Source: CAWJHE01 sp963842455 (GTDB lineage Bacteria; Chloroflexota; Anaerolineae; Anaerolineales; UBA4823). From it: a stretch of DNA of 64,000 nucleotides. Shown here one piece after another: positions 26,239 to 34,309 of the stretch. Within the stretch, counting starts at the first letter, position 1. The number at the start of each line of letters is the position of its first letter. Under the pieces are notes generated by a model, which did not search any database, was not told the DNA's origin, and saw only the letters and a list, made by a program, of their open reading frames with translations. Both the position numbers and the translations under genes were made by a program. Location of the stretch: assembly GCA_963842455.1 (NCBI GenBank), contig CAWJHE010000006.1, positions 310,001-374,000 of the forward strand, in the 5' to 3' direction.

Positions 26239-26994
26239 ATGTCTTCTTCCATGGCGGGTTACTTGTGGCCAGATGGACCAGTATCCCCTATTCTAGGAGA
26301 AGGTGATCTTCATTTGTGGCTTGCCGATTTAGATAGTTCTCCAGAAAAAGCATCTTCAATTTCGGCGTGTCTCTCGGATGACGAGCTTGCGCGGGCAGCG
26401 CGCATGAAGCTAGATTCTGTCAAAAAGCGATTTCTGATCCGGCGCGGTTTGCTGCGAAGGTTGTTGGGATGTTACTTGCATGCCTCTCCTGAGCTCATTG
26501 AATTCTGTGCTGGTCCATATGGAAAACCCAGGTTATCCGATCGTCACTTGAACCTGCAAATTGAATTTAATCTATCTTCTTCCAGTTCAATGGTGTTGTT
26601 TGCTTTTTGCTTAACCCATTCTATTGGTATTGATATAGAGTGGTTGGATCTCGATTTTGATTACCAGGGCGTCGTTTCTAGCTATTTTTCTGCTGAAGAA
26701 CTGTCAGAGCTTCAATCTTTAGAACCCCTCCAAAGACGTTCAGGCTTTTATCGTTTGTGGGTTCGTAAGGAAGCATATCTTAAAGGATTGGGAACTGGTT
26801 TTTCCCTACCAGATCCCCCCCAAGGTCTTGCTCCGCTCTATGCTGGATATCTAAATGACTCCTCGACATCCCTCGCCTCGCTCAATTCGCGACAGTGGTT
26901 GATTTATGATCTGGTATTGCCTGCGGGGTATCTTGGCGCTTTAGCTGTGAGTGGACCATTCCGAACAGTCTATTGCTGGAAGTGTCCAATTTAA
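26239..26994 (+). CDS. 4'-phosphopantetheinyl transferase (Sfp-type)
   Basis: 251 residues. It moves phosphopantetheine from CoA to a Ser on carrier proteins. Motifs: RRGLLRRLLGCYL and GKPRLS in the N-half, the magnesium-binding GIDIEWLD (about 130-137), and FYRLWVRKEAYLKGLGTGF (about 170-190). The length and two-lobed plan fit the Sfp class. It is 20 bp after the subtilase and on the same strand, yet no polyketide, peptide synthetase or carrier-protein gene is nearby. It may simply serve the cell's carrier proteins. Confidence 0.88.
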   Translation: MSSSMAGYLWPDGPVSPILGEGDLHLWLADLDSSPEKASSISACLSDDELARAARMKLDSVKKRFLIRRGLLRRLLGCYLHASPELIEFCAGPYGKPRLSDRHLNLQIEFNLSSSSSMVLFAFCLTHSIGIDIEWLDLDFDYQGVVSSYFSAEELSELQSLEPLQRRSGFYRLWVRKEAYLKGLGTGFSLPDPPQGLAPLYAGYLNDSSTSLASLNSRQWLIYDLVLPAGYLGALAVSGPFRTVYCWKCPI

Positions 26995-27166
26995 CAAAAA
27001 TTGCGGAATGAAAGACCTTGAAATCCACGATTTTTCACAACTCCAGAGCTATTCGAACGGTGGTAAGATTGCCAGAATGTTTATCAGACGGTTGATGCAA
27101 ATTGTTCTTTACCTGATTTGATCAATCTATGCAGGACATCATTTTTTCCTGGCTCTGGAGGTTTTG

Positions 27167-28117
27167 TTGAATTCAACAGCACTTGAGACAGACGTATCTT
27201 CTCGAATTGCCAGAGGCTATACGATCTGCATTATCGCCACGGTTTTATGGTCTTCAGCCGCAGTCTTTATTCGATATCTGACAGAGACTTACCAAATCCC
27301 ACCGCTGGTACTGGCATTTTGGCGTGATCTCACCGTTTCTGTGATTGTGTTTGGGGTTCTGGCATTGGTCAGTCCAGGCAAATTACGCCTGGAGCGAAGA
27401 CATCTCGGCTTTGTGGTTATCTATGGGTTTGTATTATCGATTTTCAACTCCTTATGGACAATTTCAGTAGATCTGAATGGCGCGGCAGTATCAACTGTGC
27501 TGGCCTATAGTTCGGCAGCTTTTACGGCTGTGGTGGGATGGCGTTTTCTGGGGGAGCAATTGGGCTGGGTAAAGATTATCGCGGTTACTCTTAGTTTATT
27601 GGGTTGCCTATTCGTCTCTGGCGCGTATGATCTTTCTGCCTGGCATTTAAACCCGGTGGGTGTAACTACTGGATTGCTATCCGGCGCAGCCTTTGCAGGC
27701 TATAGCCTGATGGGACGTTTATCGTCCGGGAGAAATTTATACCCTTGGACAGCAATCGCCTACACCTTTGCATTTGCTGCCATTCTGCTTTTTGTTTACA
27801 ACCTATTTACCCCATGGCTGCCGGAAGGCGTGGCTTCGACGCATTTTCTATGGCTGGGAGCGGATCTCACTGCCTGGTCTGTCTTAATTGTCCTGGCGAT
27901 CGTGCCGACTATTGGCGGTTACGGCTTATACACCGTCAGCCTGACCTATTTGCCTGCCAGCATCGCCAATGTAATTGCCACTCTGGAACCTGCCATGACG
28001 GCTGTCCTGGCATTTTTCTTTTTGGGGGAGCGTTTTTCTAACCCTCAGTGGTTGGGCAGTTTCTTGATCATTGGTGGTGTTATTCTGCTGCGCTTACGCG
28101 ACAGACGCAGCCAGTGA
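27167..28117 (+). CDS. EamA/DMT family transporter
   Basis: About 316 residues with ten membrane helices in two EamA repeats. Repeat ends show VLAYSSAAFTAVVGWRFLGEQLG and VIATLEPAMTAVLAFFFLGERFS, the usual half-repeat signatures. Substrate unknown. Start: a strong GGAGG (27157-27161) fits a TTG at 27167 (5-base spacing); a TTG at 27164 is too close. 26995-27163 holds no other gene. It converges with polB, with only 32 bp between stops. Confidence 0.88.
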   Translation: MNSTALETDVSSRIARGYTICIIATVLWSSAAVFIRYLTETYQIPPLVLAFWRDLTVSVIVFGVLALVSPGKLRLERRHLGFVVIYGFVLSIFNSLWTISVDLNGAAVSTVLAYSSAAFTAVVGWRFLGEQLGWVKIIAVTLSLLGCLFVSGAYDLSAWHLNPVGVTTGLLSGAAFAGYSLMGRLSSGRNLYPWTAIAYTFAFAAILLFVYNLFTPWLPEGVASTHFLWLGADLTAWSVLIVLAIVPTIGGYGLYTVSLTYLPASIANVIATLEPAMTAVLAFFFLGERFSNPQWLGSFLIIGGVILLRLRDRRSQ

Positions 28118-28149
28118 TATGATGCGATTTCTTCCTGAGAGGATTGTCC

Positions 28150-30445
28150 TTAGCAATTATCCTCGGGTAAAAAAGCATAACGATAGGCTTTTCTGAGCAT
28201 ACTGCGCGGTTGGGGAGCAGGGGGAAGGGATAATTGGTGAGAGGGTTGGTCAAGAATTTGGGCTTTCAGGTAAGCCTCGCTAATACCAAAGGGCTCGAGC
28301 ACCGAATGAGCTGCACGTATCAGCAAGATCATATAGCGCCCAATATTTATGCGGGCCGGTTCCAAAGTATCTGGCAGGTCCCAGGCGTGTACATCAGGAT
28401 GCCCCAGAGTATGCACAAAGCGGACAGACTGCCCGGGGCGTAAATGTTTACCCACGGCGGCTAGCTGGGCGGCGGCGCGGGCTGAAGGGGATGGAACCCG
28501 GTAAGCTTCTAACTCGCGGCTTAAGCGCTGACTGATCACCAAATGCTCCAGGGCAACTTTTCCTTTACGTAAAGCTGACAGCCTGCGCCGCACCAGGCTC
28601 AGCGCCTTGTGTATATCGGGCGTCTCGTTTTGCGCCAGGATTTCCAGGATCTCCATTTGTGTTTGAGCGATGAAGGGCGGGGTATCGCCGCGGCGGGCTT
28701 CAATGCCGCGCACCTTTAGTGAACCGTCTTGGAAGACGCCGAAATAGCGGTTGGGTACAGGGACGCGGGCATCACTGCGTGAGGGCAGGAAAGCTACCCA
28801 TCGATAGACGCCATCCAGCGAGATGGGCAAGCCGGTGTTTTGGGCAATGGCTTCTAAGGCTGGTTGAAAATCAGCTACCTTTGAAGCGCCCTTTTTGCGG
28901 ATCCATAGCCCATCGACATACATGTGCAGTATTTCAAACCCCATCTCTTCGGCAGTCTCTTTGGCGCGCATGAGAGCCTCCCGACCGTATGCGGTGACGG
29001 CTTCATGGGCCTCGATGCGCCCAAAGCGGGCGTTTTTGTATCCCAGGTAACCAAAACAAGTTACCAGCAGCCATTTGTGCGCCGAAGCGCGAGCTTTGTC
29101 TATTTTGCGCTGAGGGTCCCAGGCAGGGCAGGTGAGCAGGTGCTTTTTTAGCGCCAGGCGTTTTTGCAGCAAGGGGGACAGGGTCTTTGGAACCAGGCCG
29201 CCAGGTTCGCCATCCTGGTTTTGTTCGGGCAAGATCCGCTCCAGGTCTTTGGCTTGAGGTGGGCAGGCCTGTACGGTCTCAGGCGAGATGTTGAAATGCA
29301 CCATGATACCGGGGTACATAGAGACAAAATCGATCTCAGCCACATCGCGATGTAAACCAATAACCGGTTGGTAGACCAGGCCGCCCTGATCGCTGGCAAA
29401 CATTTGCAGGGCAGTTTTTGGAGTTTCTACCTGTTGTTTGCGCCAGGGCGCCAGGATCCCATTGCGCAAAGCCGTCAAGATTTGCATGGCTGAAATACCT
29501 GTGCCTGGGGAGACGCGCGCGGCGGTTTGCACTGGCAGGCTGGTAACGCGGGCAGTTTCTAAAACACCTTCCAGTTCAAAGCTATCCCATAACATAGCGT
29601 TGCCGCTGTCGATATGCCAGCGTCCAAACAAATGCACCTGGCGGCCGCGATACACCACCTGGCCGTAGGAGAAATAGGAACGCTCGGCATGGTGGGCTGG
29701 CTGGCGTCGCTCGTCGCGGTTTAGTGGGAAGTGGGAAATGTTCCTGTTCACAGGCCTGGAGCAAATAGGGCATCAGCCAGGTATCCCCGCTGGCTGTGAG
29801 CAGCAAATCAGGATCATGGCGGTTGAGTATCGAGCGCAGGTTGACCAGAGCTGGGCGCAGTGGCTTTAACTTTAACCGGTAGGTATGCTGGCCGGCGTGG
29901 ACCAGCAGCATCTGAGGGTCACGACGAGCGGGGTCGACATCTGTCTCCAGACGCAGGATGCGCAGCGGCGGCGCGGGCGGGTTTAATTCCCAGGGGGAGT
30001 TAAGCACCTGCAATTCCTGGATGCGGTAACCCGGGTCGATCTGCAGGGAGCAACGCGCCAGAGGAAAGGTATTATGGACAGCCGCGTGCCGCAGTGGCAG
30101 GGGGATATCCACATCATAATAGTCAAGGTCGGGAAAAGCTGCCAGGATCTGGTAGAAGAGACGCATTTGTTGGTCGGGCTGGTCTGTTTCTACGGCCAGG
30201 AGGGGTACAAGGGAGTCGCTAAACAGTTCGCGGCGTTCTGCGCGCTCCAGGCGCGGTGCAAGAGGGTGGGCGCGCAGATATTGGCTGGCAGCTTGCAAGC
30301 GTTGCTCTGCTCCTGCCATGTAAAAAGTGACCGGAAAAGCCTGTTCCAGACGGTAGCGTTTTCCATCATCTCCAAGCAGCCACAGGCTGATATGATCTCC
30401 AGGGTCGGGGTAAACATCCAGCAGCCAGCCGCTGATGCAGGTCAT
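28150..30445 (-). pseudogene. Family B DNA polymerase, split by a 7-bp duplication
   Basis: A gene of about 760 codons in two frames: 30445 to about 29735, then about 29735 to 28150. The N-part is a degenerate exonuclease-like domain (ILRLETDVDP; NRHDPDLLLTASGD). The C-part is the polymerase: motif A EIDFVSMYPGIM, motif B region KWLLVTCFGYLGYKNARFG, motif C MYVDGLWI. Motif C keeps the second Asp but the first of DTD is Tyr. A tandem GTGGGAA repeat (29724-29737) breaks the frame; dropping one copy joins HFPL directly to NRDERRQPAHH. The start overlaps the 90-residue gene upstream by 4 bp. Read as encoded, two separate proteins result. Confidence 0.85.
29724..29737 (-). repeat. 7-bp tandem duplication inside polB
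   Basis: GTGGGAA occurs twice in tandem (29724-29730, 29731-29737). Seven bases shift the frame by one, and removal of one copy restores a continuous polymerase reading frame. A slipped-strand duplication is the simplest cause. Confidence 0.85.
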
Positions 30446-30714
30446 TCGATCGTCTCCTGATCGGTGACCCAATCTTCCAACATGCGTTGCAAACGCATCA
30501 CACGTTTGTGTTCTTCCAGTAGCATAGCCAGCAAAAAGGTTTCAAAGGGCAAGGGATGGGCGGCGTAGGCTGCTGCAGCCAGGTGCTGGCGGGCAGAAAC
30601 CAATAAATCATCGAATGCAAATTGGTCGTTTCGGCGCAAGGCGCGGCGGAAGCGGGCTAACGCTTCTTGTTCTTGTAGAAAAGCCTGGGTGATGGATGGT
30701 AGTGTTCGTCCCAT
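30442..30714 (-). CDS. Small helical protein linked to the RecA-like protein and polymerase
   Basis: 90 residues, predicted mostly helical (LQEQEALARFRRALRRNDQFAFDDLL...TFLLAMLLEEHKRVMRLQRMLEDWV). No family recognised, no membrane segment and no Cys. It is between the RecA-like gene (12 bp upstream) and the polymerase (4-bp overlap), so it is probably a partner or clamp-like adaptor of one of them. That role is inference from position only. Confidence 0.7.
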   Translation of the reverse strand: MGRTLPSITQAFLQEQEALARFRRALRRNDQFAFDDLLVSARQHLAAAAYAAHPLPFETFLLAMLLEEHKRVMRLQRMLEDWVTDQETIE

Positions 30715-30726
30715 GGATATCCCTCC

Positions 30727-31302
30727 CTAGAAAAGTGTTAGCGGTTTTGGCGGTTGTGGAACATCTTGCTGCCAGAGCAGGTCAGCGGCTTTTTGGATGA
30801 TGGCTTGTAGCCCGGTTGGATCGGGTTGATTGGGTGGCGGCGGGCGCAGGCTGACAACGACTGGCGCATGTTTCCCCAGGATCTTTAGGCGTTGAGCGCA
30901 GCGGCGGGCCAGGCGGCGGCGTTCTGGCAGTGGGGCGCTTTCATCGTAAAAAGTATCCAGTAGATCAATGATCAAGGTGGGCAATGGATTGGGCGGGGTT
31001 TGCTCGAGCATAACGGTCATCTGGTAACAGGTGAAAGCGCGGGCAACCCGGATATTCTCCAGGGTCTGTTCCAGTTCGGGCGCCCCGATTGAACGCAGGC
31101 AGCGTGCAGCCAGGAAAGCGTTGAAACGATTGCCGCCATCTAATACGCGCAGCGGGCCTCTAAACGCCAGATGCGCTGCCAGGGTGATCATGGTTTGGCT
31201 GGCGGCGTGTGGTGCAACCAGAACCAGGCAGGCGGCTTTAGCGCCTGGCTGCTCGCTGGTAATTGTGACTCCGGGAGGCAATAACTTAAGTAAGGTGTTC
31301 AT
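30727..31302 (-). CDS. RecA/RadA-superfamily protein lacking a canonical Walker A
   Basis: 191 residues. The layout is that of a RecA-like core: a strand-loop-helix start (LVLVAPHAASQTMITLAAHLA, where GxxxxGKT would be), LRVLDGGNRFNAF, FTCYQMTVML, a Walker B-like LIIDLLDTFYDE and VVVSLRPP. The P-loop Gly-Lys-Thr is missing, as in some RecA-like accessory proteins such as ImuA relatives. It probably does not hydrolyse ATP in the usual way. First gene of a three-gene minus-strand operon ending in the family B polymerase. Confidence 0.6.
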   Translation of the reverse strand: MNTLLKLLPPGVTITSEQPGAKAACLVLVAPHAASQTMITLAAHLAFRGPLRVLDGGNRFNAFLAARCLRSIGAPELEQTLENIRVARAFTCYQMTVMLEQTPPNPLPTLIIDLLDTFYDESAPLPERRRLARRCAQRLKILGKHAPVVVSLRPPPPNQPDPTGLQAIIQKAADLLWQQDVPQPPKPLTLF

Positions 31303-31407
31303 ACCCCCAAGATATCAAGAATAAGAGGGTCTAACAATTCCCGCAGGTAGAGAATATGGGGTGAAGGTGGGGTTACTACTTGGGTATAGAGGGTGTTTTT
31401 GCGTGCT

Positions 31408-31845
31408 TTAGGACATTCGCGCCAGGGGTTCGTATGCTTGGCTGAGTGTTTCAGTTTCACCGATTGTCTGCCCTTTGTATTCCAGCCAGGCATGCGCTCG
31501 GATGCCCCCATCTTCTTTCTTGACTCCAAAGCGAATTTCGACCAGGATAGCTTGCTGGGCTAGTAGCTTTTGTGTAACCAGGGAGCGGCGCAGACAGGTG
31601 ATGTTCAAAACATGGTTGCGGCTGGCTATATCCACCAGCTGCCAGATGCGATGGATGAGGTGTATTTGTTCTGTGGATTCCGATGTTGAGGGTTTGGGGT
31701 GTTTGGGGATGAACCAGCGTGAGACCCTGGCGTAAGAAAACCATCGCAAGCCCAGCTCTACCCATAACAGCATCAGCCAGGCTCGAATAAAGAGCCCCCA
31801 TTCGTTTAATGGTAGCCTGCCAGCGTGATGAAGTTTATGTCTCAT
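31408..31845 (-). CDS. Lasso-peptide-type B2 protease (transglutaminase-like)
   Basis: 145 residues of the lasso-peptide biosynthesis B2 family (Transglut_core3). The catalytic Cys lies in ITCLRRSLVTQKLLAQQ (about residue 84) and the His in IRAHAWLEYKG (about 117). The N-terminus has a hydrophobic stretch (LFIRAWLMLLWVELGLRWF). In lasso clusters B2 cuts the leader from the precursor. It overlaps the B1-type gene by 11 bp. No cyclase (asparagine-synthetase-like) or precursor is found nearby. 31303-31407 holds no clear gene. Confidence 0.85.
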   Translation of the reverse strand: MRHKLHHAGRLPLNEWGLFIRAWLMLLWVELGLRWFSYARVSRWFIPKHPKPSTSESTEQIHLIHRIWQLVDIASRNHVLNITCLRRSLVTQKLLAQQAILVEIRFGVKKEDGGIRAHAWLEYKGQTIGETETLSQAYEPLARMS

Positions 31846-32116
31846 CCCTGGTCAGCAAACCCTGATTGGTGAATTCTGTGATTAATTTATCCAAATCGGC
31901 GCGCAGTTGCGACTCAGCGACCTCGTATTCCAGTATTAGTGCGGATATAACTGGTTCGATTTCAGCATGTTCAGCTAATAAAGACCACATTCGGGTGCCT
32001 ATATCATCCAGGCTGTAATACTGCCCGGATGATAAGTTTAGTAAAACGGCCTCTCCGGAAAGCTCCTGGAAGAGAATATCCTCTGGTATTCGATAACGGG
32101 TTGAATGAATAGACAT
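31835..32116 (-). CDS. PqqD-like RiPP recognition element (lasso B1-type)
   Basis: 93 residues with the PqqD/B1 winged-helix signature: VLLNLSSGQYYSLDDIGTRMWSLLAE, then a helical half ending in LDKLITEFTNQGLL. Such proteins bind leader peptides and hand them to the maturation enzyme. It is coupled to the B2 protease by an 11-bp overlap. The gap to the kinase gene upstream (32117-32204) holds no recognisable precursor. Confidence 0.85.
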   Translation of the reverse strand: MSIHSTRYRIPEDILFQELSGEAVLLNLSSGQYYSLDDIGTRMWSLLAEHAEIEPVISALILEYEVAESQLRADLDKLITEFTNQGLLTRDET

Positions 32117-32204
32117 ATATCGGGCCTTGGGCGTATTTTTCCTTGAACCAGTGTTTTACCGGTAGTGTTGCAGAGTGTTTCCAGCCTGGATGAGCTTCAG
32201 TTAA

Positions 32205-33465
32205 TTACTCTACAGGACATGGAAAGGTCGGTAGGGTGAAGGTAAAGCGGCTGCCAGTGCCATCATCACCGGTTTCAACCCAGATTTTTCCGCAGTGACC
32301 TTCAATGGCAAGGCGACAATAGGCCAAACCCAGACCAAATCCCCGGCGTCTGCGGCTTTCTGCGGATACTTGAGTGAAGCGTCCAAAAATTCGTTCCCTT
32401 TCTTCAACGGGTATTCCCGGTCCTTGATCGGTTATGCTGGTATACAACTCATCACCAACCATCCTGGCTTCTATTCTAATTACGCCAGTCGAAGGTGAAT
32501 ACTTGAAAGCATTGTCGATCAGGTTAATCAGGACGCGTTCAAGTTTTTCTCGATCTGCGGGAATTAAAGGGAGGTCAGGTGCGATATCTAACTTGATCTG
32601 GATGTTCTTCCTTTCCAGGGTGGAAAATTGCTGGGTTGTCTCTTGCAAAAGACTGTTAAAGTCGGTTTCAGTGATAAAAAACTGCGACTCTCCTGACTCA
32701 AGGCGCGATACATCTAGAAGTGTATCCACCAGGCGTTGCAAGCGCTCACAACTGTTTTGGGCGATTTCCAATATCTTTGCGTTTCGCGCGCAGTACTTCC
32801 TCAGGTATTGTTTTCGATAACACGTTCAGAGAAACGGCAATATTGCTTAGTGGGTTACGCAAATCGTGAATGATAAGCTCGCTGGTTTCTGTTTGCAAGC
32901 GACGTAATTCTTGCAGGCGCTGTTTTTCATCTTCCAGTACGGATACCTGCTGGATAAGATGCTTTTCACTTTGATCTCCAGAGGTCAATGCCTCGTCTGT
33001 TTTTCGCAATCGGGAGCTCAGCATTTCCATGATACTCAGGCTGACGGAGGGCATTTTATGCAGGATGTCTTGAAATTTCTGGCGATTGATGCTGATTAAA
33101 TGCAGGCGATCTAAAGCAATAACGGTGGCCGAACGTGGACGGTTTTCCAGCAGGGCCATCTCACCGATAATTTCTCCTTCATTACGAAAAGCCAGGATGG
33201 TTGGAGAATCAAGATCGCCTTTGATGATAGCCACTCTGCCGGAATGGATCAGGTACATGCGATCTCCCCATTCTCCCTCCAGAAAAATTGCCTGCCCGGC
33301 TGAAAATTGTTCCTCAGAGAAGGATTTTGACCATTCTGAATGCCTGGCCAGGTCCATGATTTTGGAGAATAAAATGGATCCGGTTGTGTCTGCGCCATAC
33401 TCCATATTGGGTTCAATTTCTAACAGATGTGCTAATTGCGAGTGGGAAATTTGGTAAGTATTCAC
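32205..33465 (-). pseudogene. cNMP-binding sensor histidine kinase, frameshifted
   Basis: Two overlapping frames form one kinase. Part 1 (33465-32746): a cyclic-nucleotide-binding domain (about 40-165, EGEWGDRMYLIHSGRVAIIKG...GEIIGEMALLENRPRSATV), a coiled coil, then the HisKA box SELIIHDLRNPLSNI with phospho-His. Part 2 (32771-32205): the rest of the dimerisation helix, N-box NLIDNAFKYSP, G1 DQGPGIP and G2 GFGLGLAY. The join is near 32770 (one base too many or two missing). The domains are otherwise complete. No response regulator is adjacent. The start overlaps the acetyltransferase stop by 4 bp. Confidence 0.85.
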
Positions 33466-33899
33466 ACGTTGAACTTCTCCATCGAAAAATTCGGATCTTT
33501 TAATTCCGTAAAACCAAACTTGCGGTATAACTCGTGCGCATCGCGGGTATTCAAGGTCCAGCGCCTGACGGTTTGCAGGTCTGGATGGGCCATGATGGCT
33601 TGCATCAGGAGTTTTCCAAGTCCGCGCCCTCGATAGGATTCGTCAATGAAAACATCACATAACCATGCAACGGTTGCATAATCGGTGACAACTCTTGCAA
33701 AACCAACCTGTTCTGTTGCGTGGTATACGCCGAAGCATAAGGATGTCTCCAAAGTACGCCGGATTACCTCAAGCGGGCGAGTGGCTGCCCAATAAGAGCG
33801 TTCGATGAAACCGGCAATTACATCGAGTTGTAATCGCTTGCTATCCGTGCTAATGCAATATTCGCCGTGGTGGATTTCGTAGGGATGGAATGTTGTCAT
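33462..33899 (-). CDS. GNAT family N-acetyltransferase
   Basis: 145-residue acetyl-CoA-dependent acetyltransferase. The CoA pyrophosphate loop is visible as VFIDESYRGRGLGKLLMQAI (about 87-106), with the C-terminal strand WTLNTRDAHELYRKFGFTEL. Substrate unknown. Start ATG at 33899. The overlapping kinase gene downstream suggests co-transcription. The 33900-34309 gap holds the proS leader on the other strand. Confidence 0.88.
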   Translation of the reverse strand: MTTFHPYEIHHGEYCISTDSKRLQLDVIAGFIERSYWAATRPLEVIRRTLETSLCFGVYHATEQVGFARVVTDYATVAWLCDVFIDESYRGRGLGKLLMQAIMAHPDLQTVRRWTLNTRDAHELYRKFGFTELKDPNFSMEKFNV

Positions 33900-34112
33900 A
33901 TCGCTGTGTTGATCATCTTTCCGGTTGGCAAGCTTGTGATCTGAATATCGCCAGAAGCTTCTGCAGGGTGGTTGGATTGGATGGTGCTCTTCGAATCGAA
34001 GAAGGGTATCTTATCTATTTTACGTCAATTTTTATCCGTTGGGGGTTCTTTAATCAGTTATGATTTGAGAAAGCTATTGATTTGAAAATTTTTAAAGAAC
34101 TCTCGCAGATCC

Positions 34113-34140
34113 TTGACAGCCTTTTCAGACATGGTAAACT
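34113..34140 (+). promoter_or_regulatory. Candidate proS promoter
   Basis: TTGACA (34113-34118), a 16-bp spacer and TAAACT (34135-34140). It would start a leader of about 160 bases ahead of proS. Confidence 0.5.
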
Positions 34141-34193
34141 TTTGAATATGAAACACAGATTCTTTTTGAGTGAATTTGGTTTGTTCCCTACTC

Positions 34194-34297
34194 AGCTGGC
34201 TATCAGGCCAGCTTGCAGTCTTTAGGGAATTTGGCAAGGTATTTTTAACCATCATTTTACCCTCCGGACTGGAAGCCATCCGGAGGGTGTTCTTTTT
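34194..34297 (+). terminator. Leader hairpin and intrinsic terminator before proS
   Basis: A first hairpin AGCTGGC/GCCAGCT (34194-34213) is followed by a strong one, ACCCTCCGGA (34259-34268) / TCCGGAGGGT (34279-34288), then GTTCTTTTT (34289-34297). The terminator lies just before the AGGAGG of proS. This placement suggests attenuation of the prolyl-tRNA synthetase gene. The standard T-box sequence was not found, so the mechanism is open. Confidence 0.65.
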
Positions 34298-34309
34298 AGG
34301 AGGATGAAC

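Noticed and set aside
31299..31529. 76-codon minus-strand frame below the B2 gene, as a lasso precursor
   Set aside because: It mostly overlaps B2 in another frame and lacks the leader pattern and a plausible core peptide.
34140..34309. T-box riboswitch before proS
   Set aside because: The terminator fits, but the conserved T-box core (TGGnACC with AGGGTGG context) was not found by eye, so it is reported only as an attenuator-like leader.
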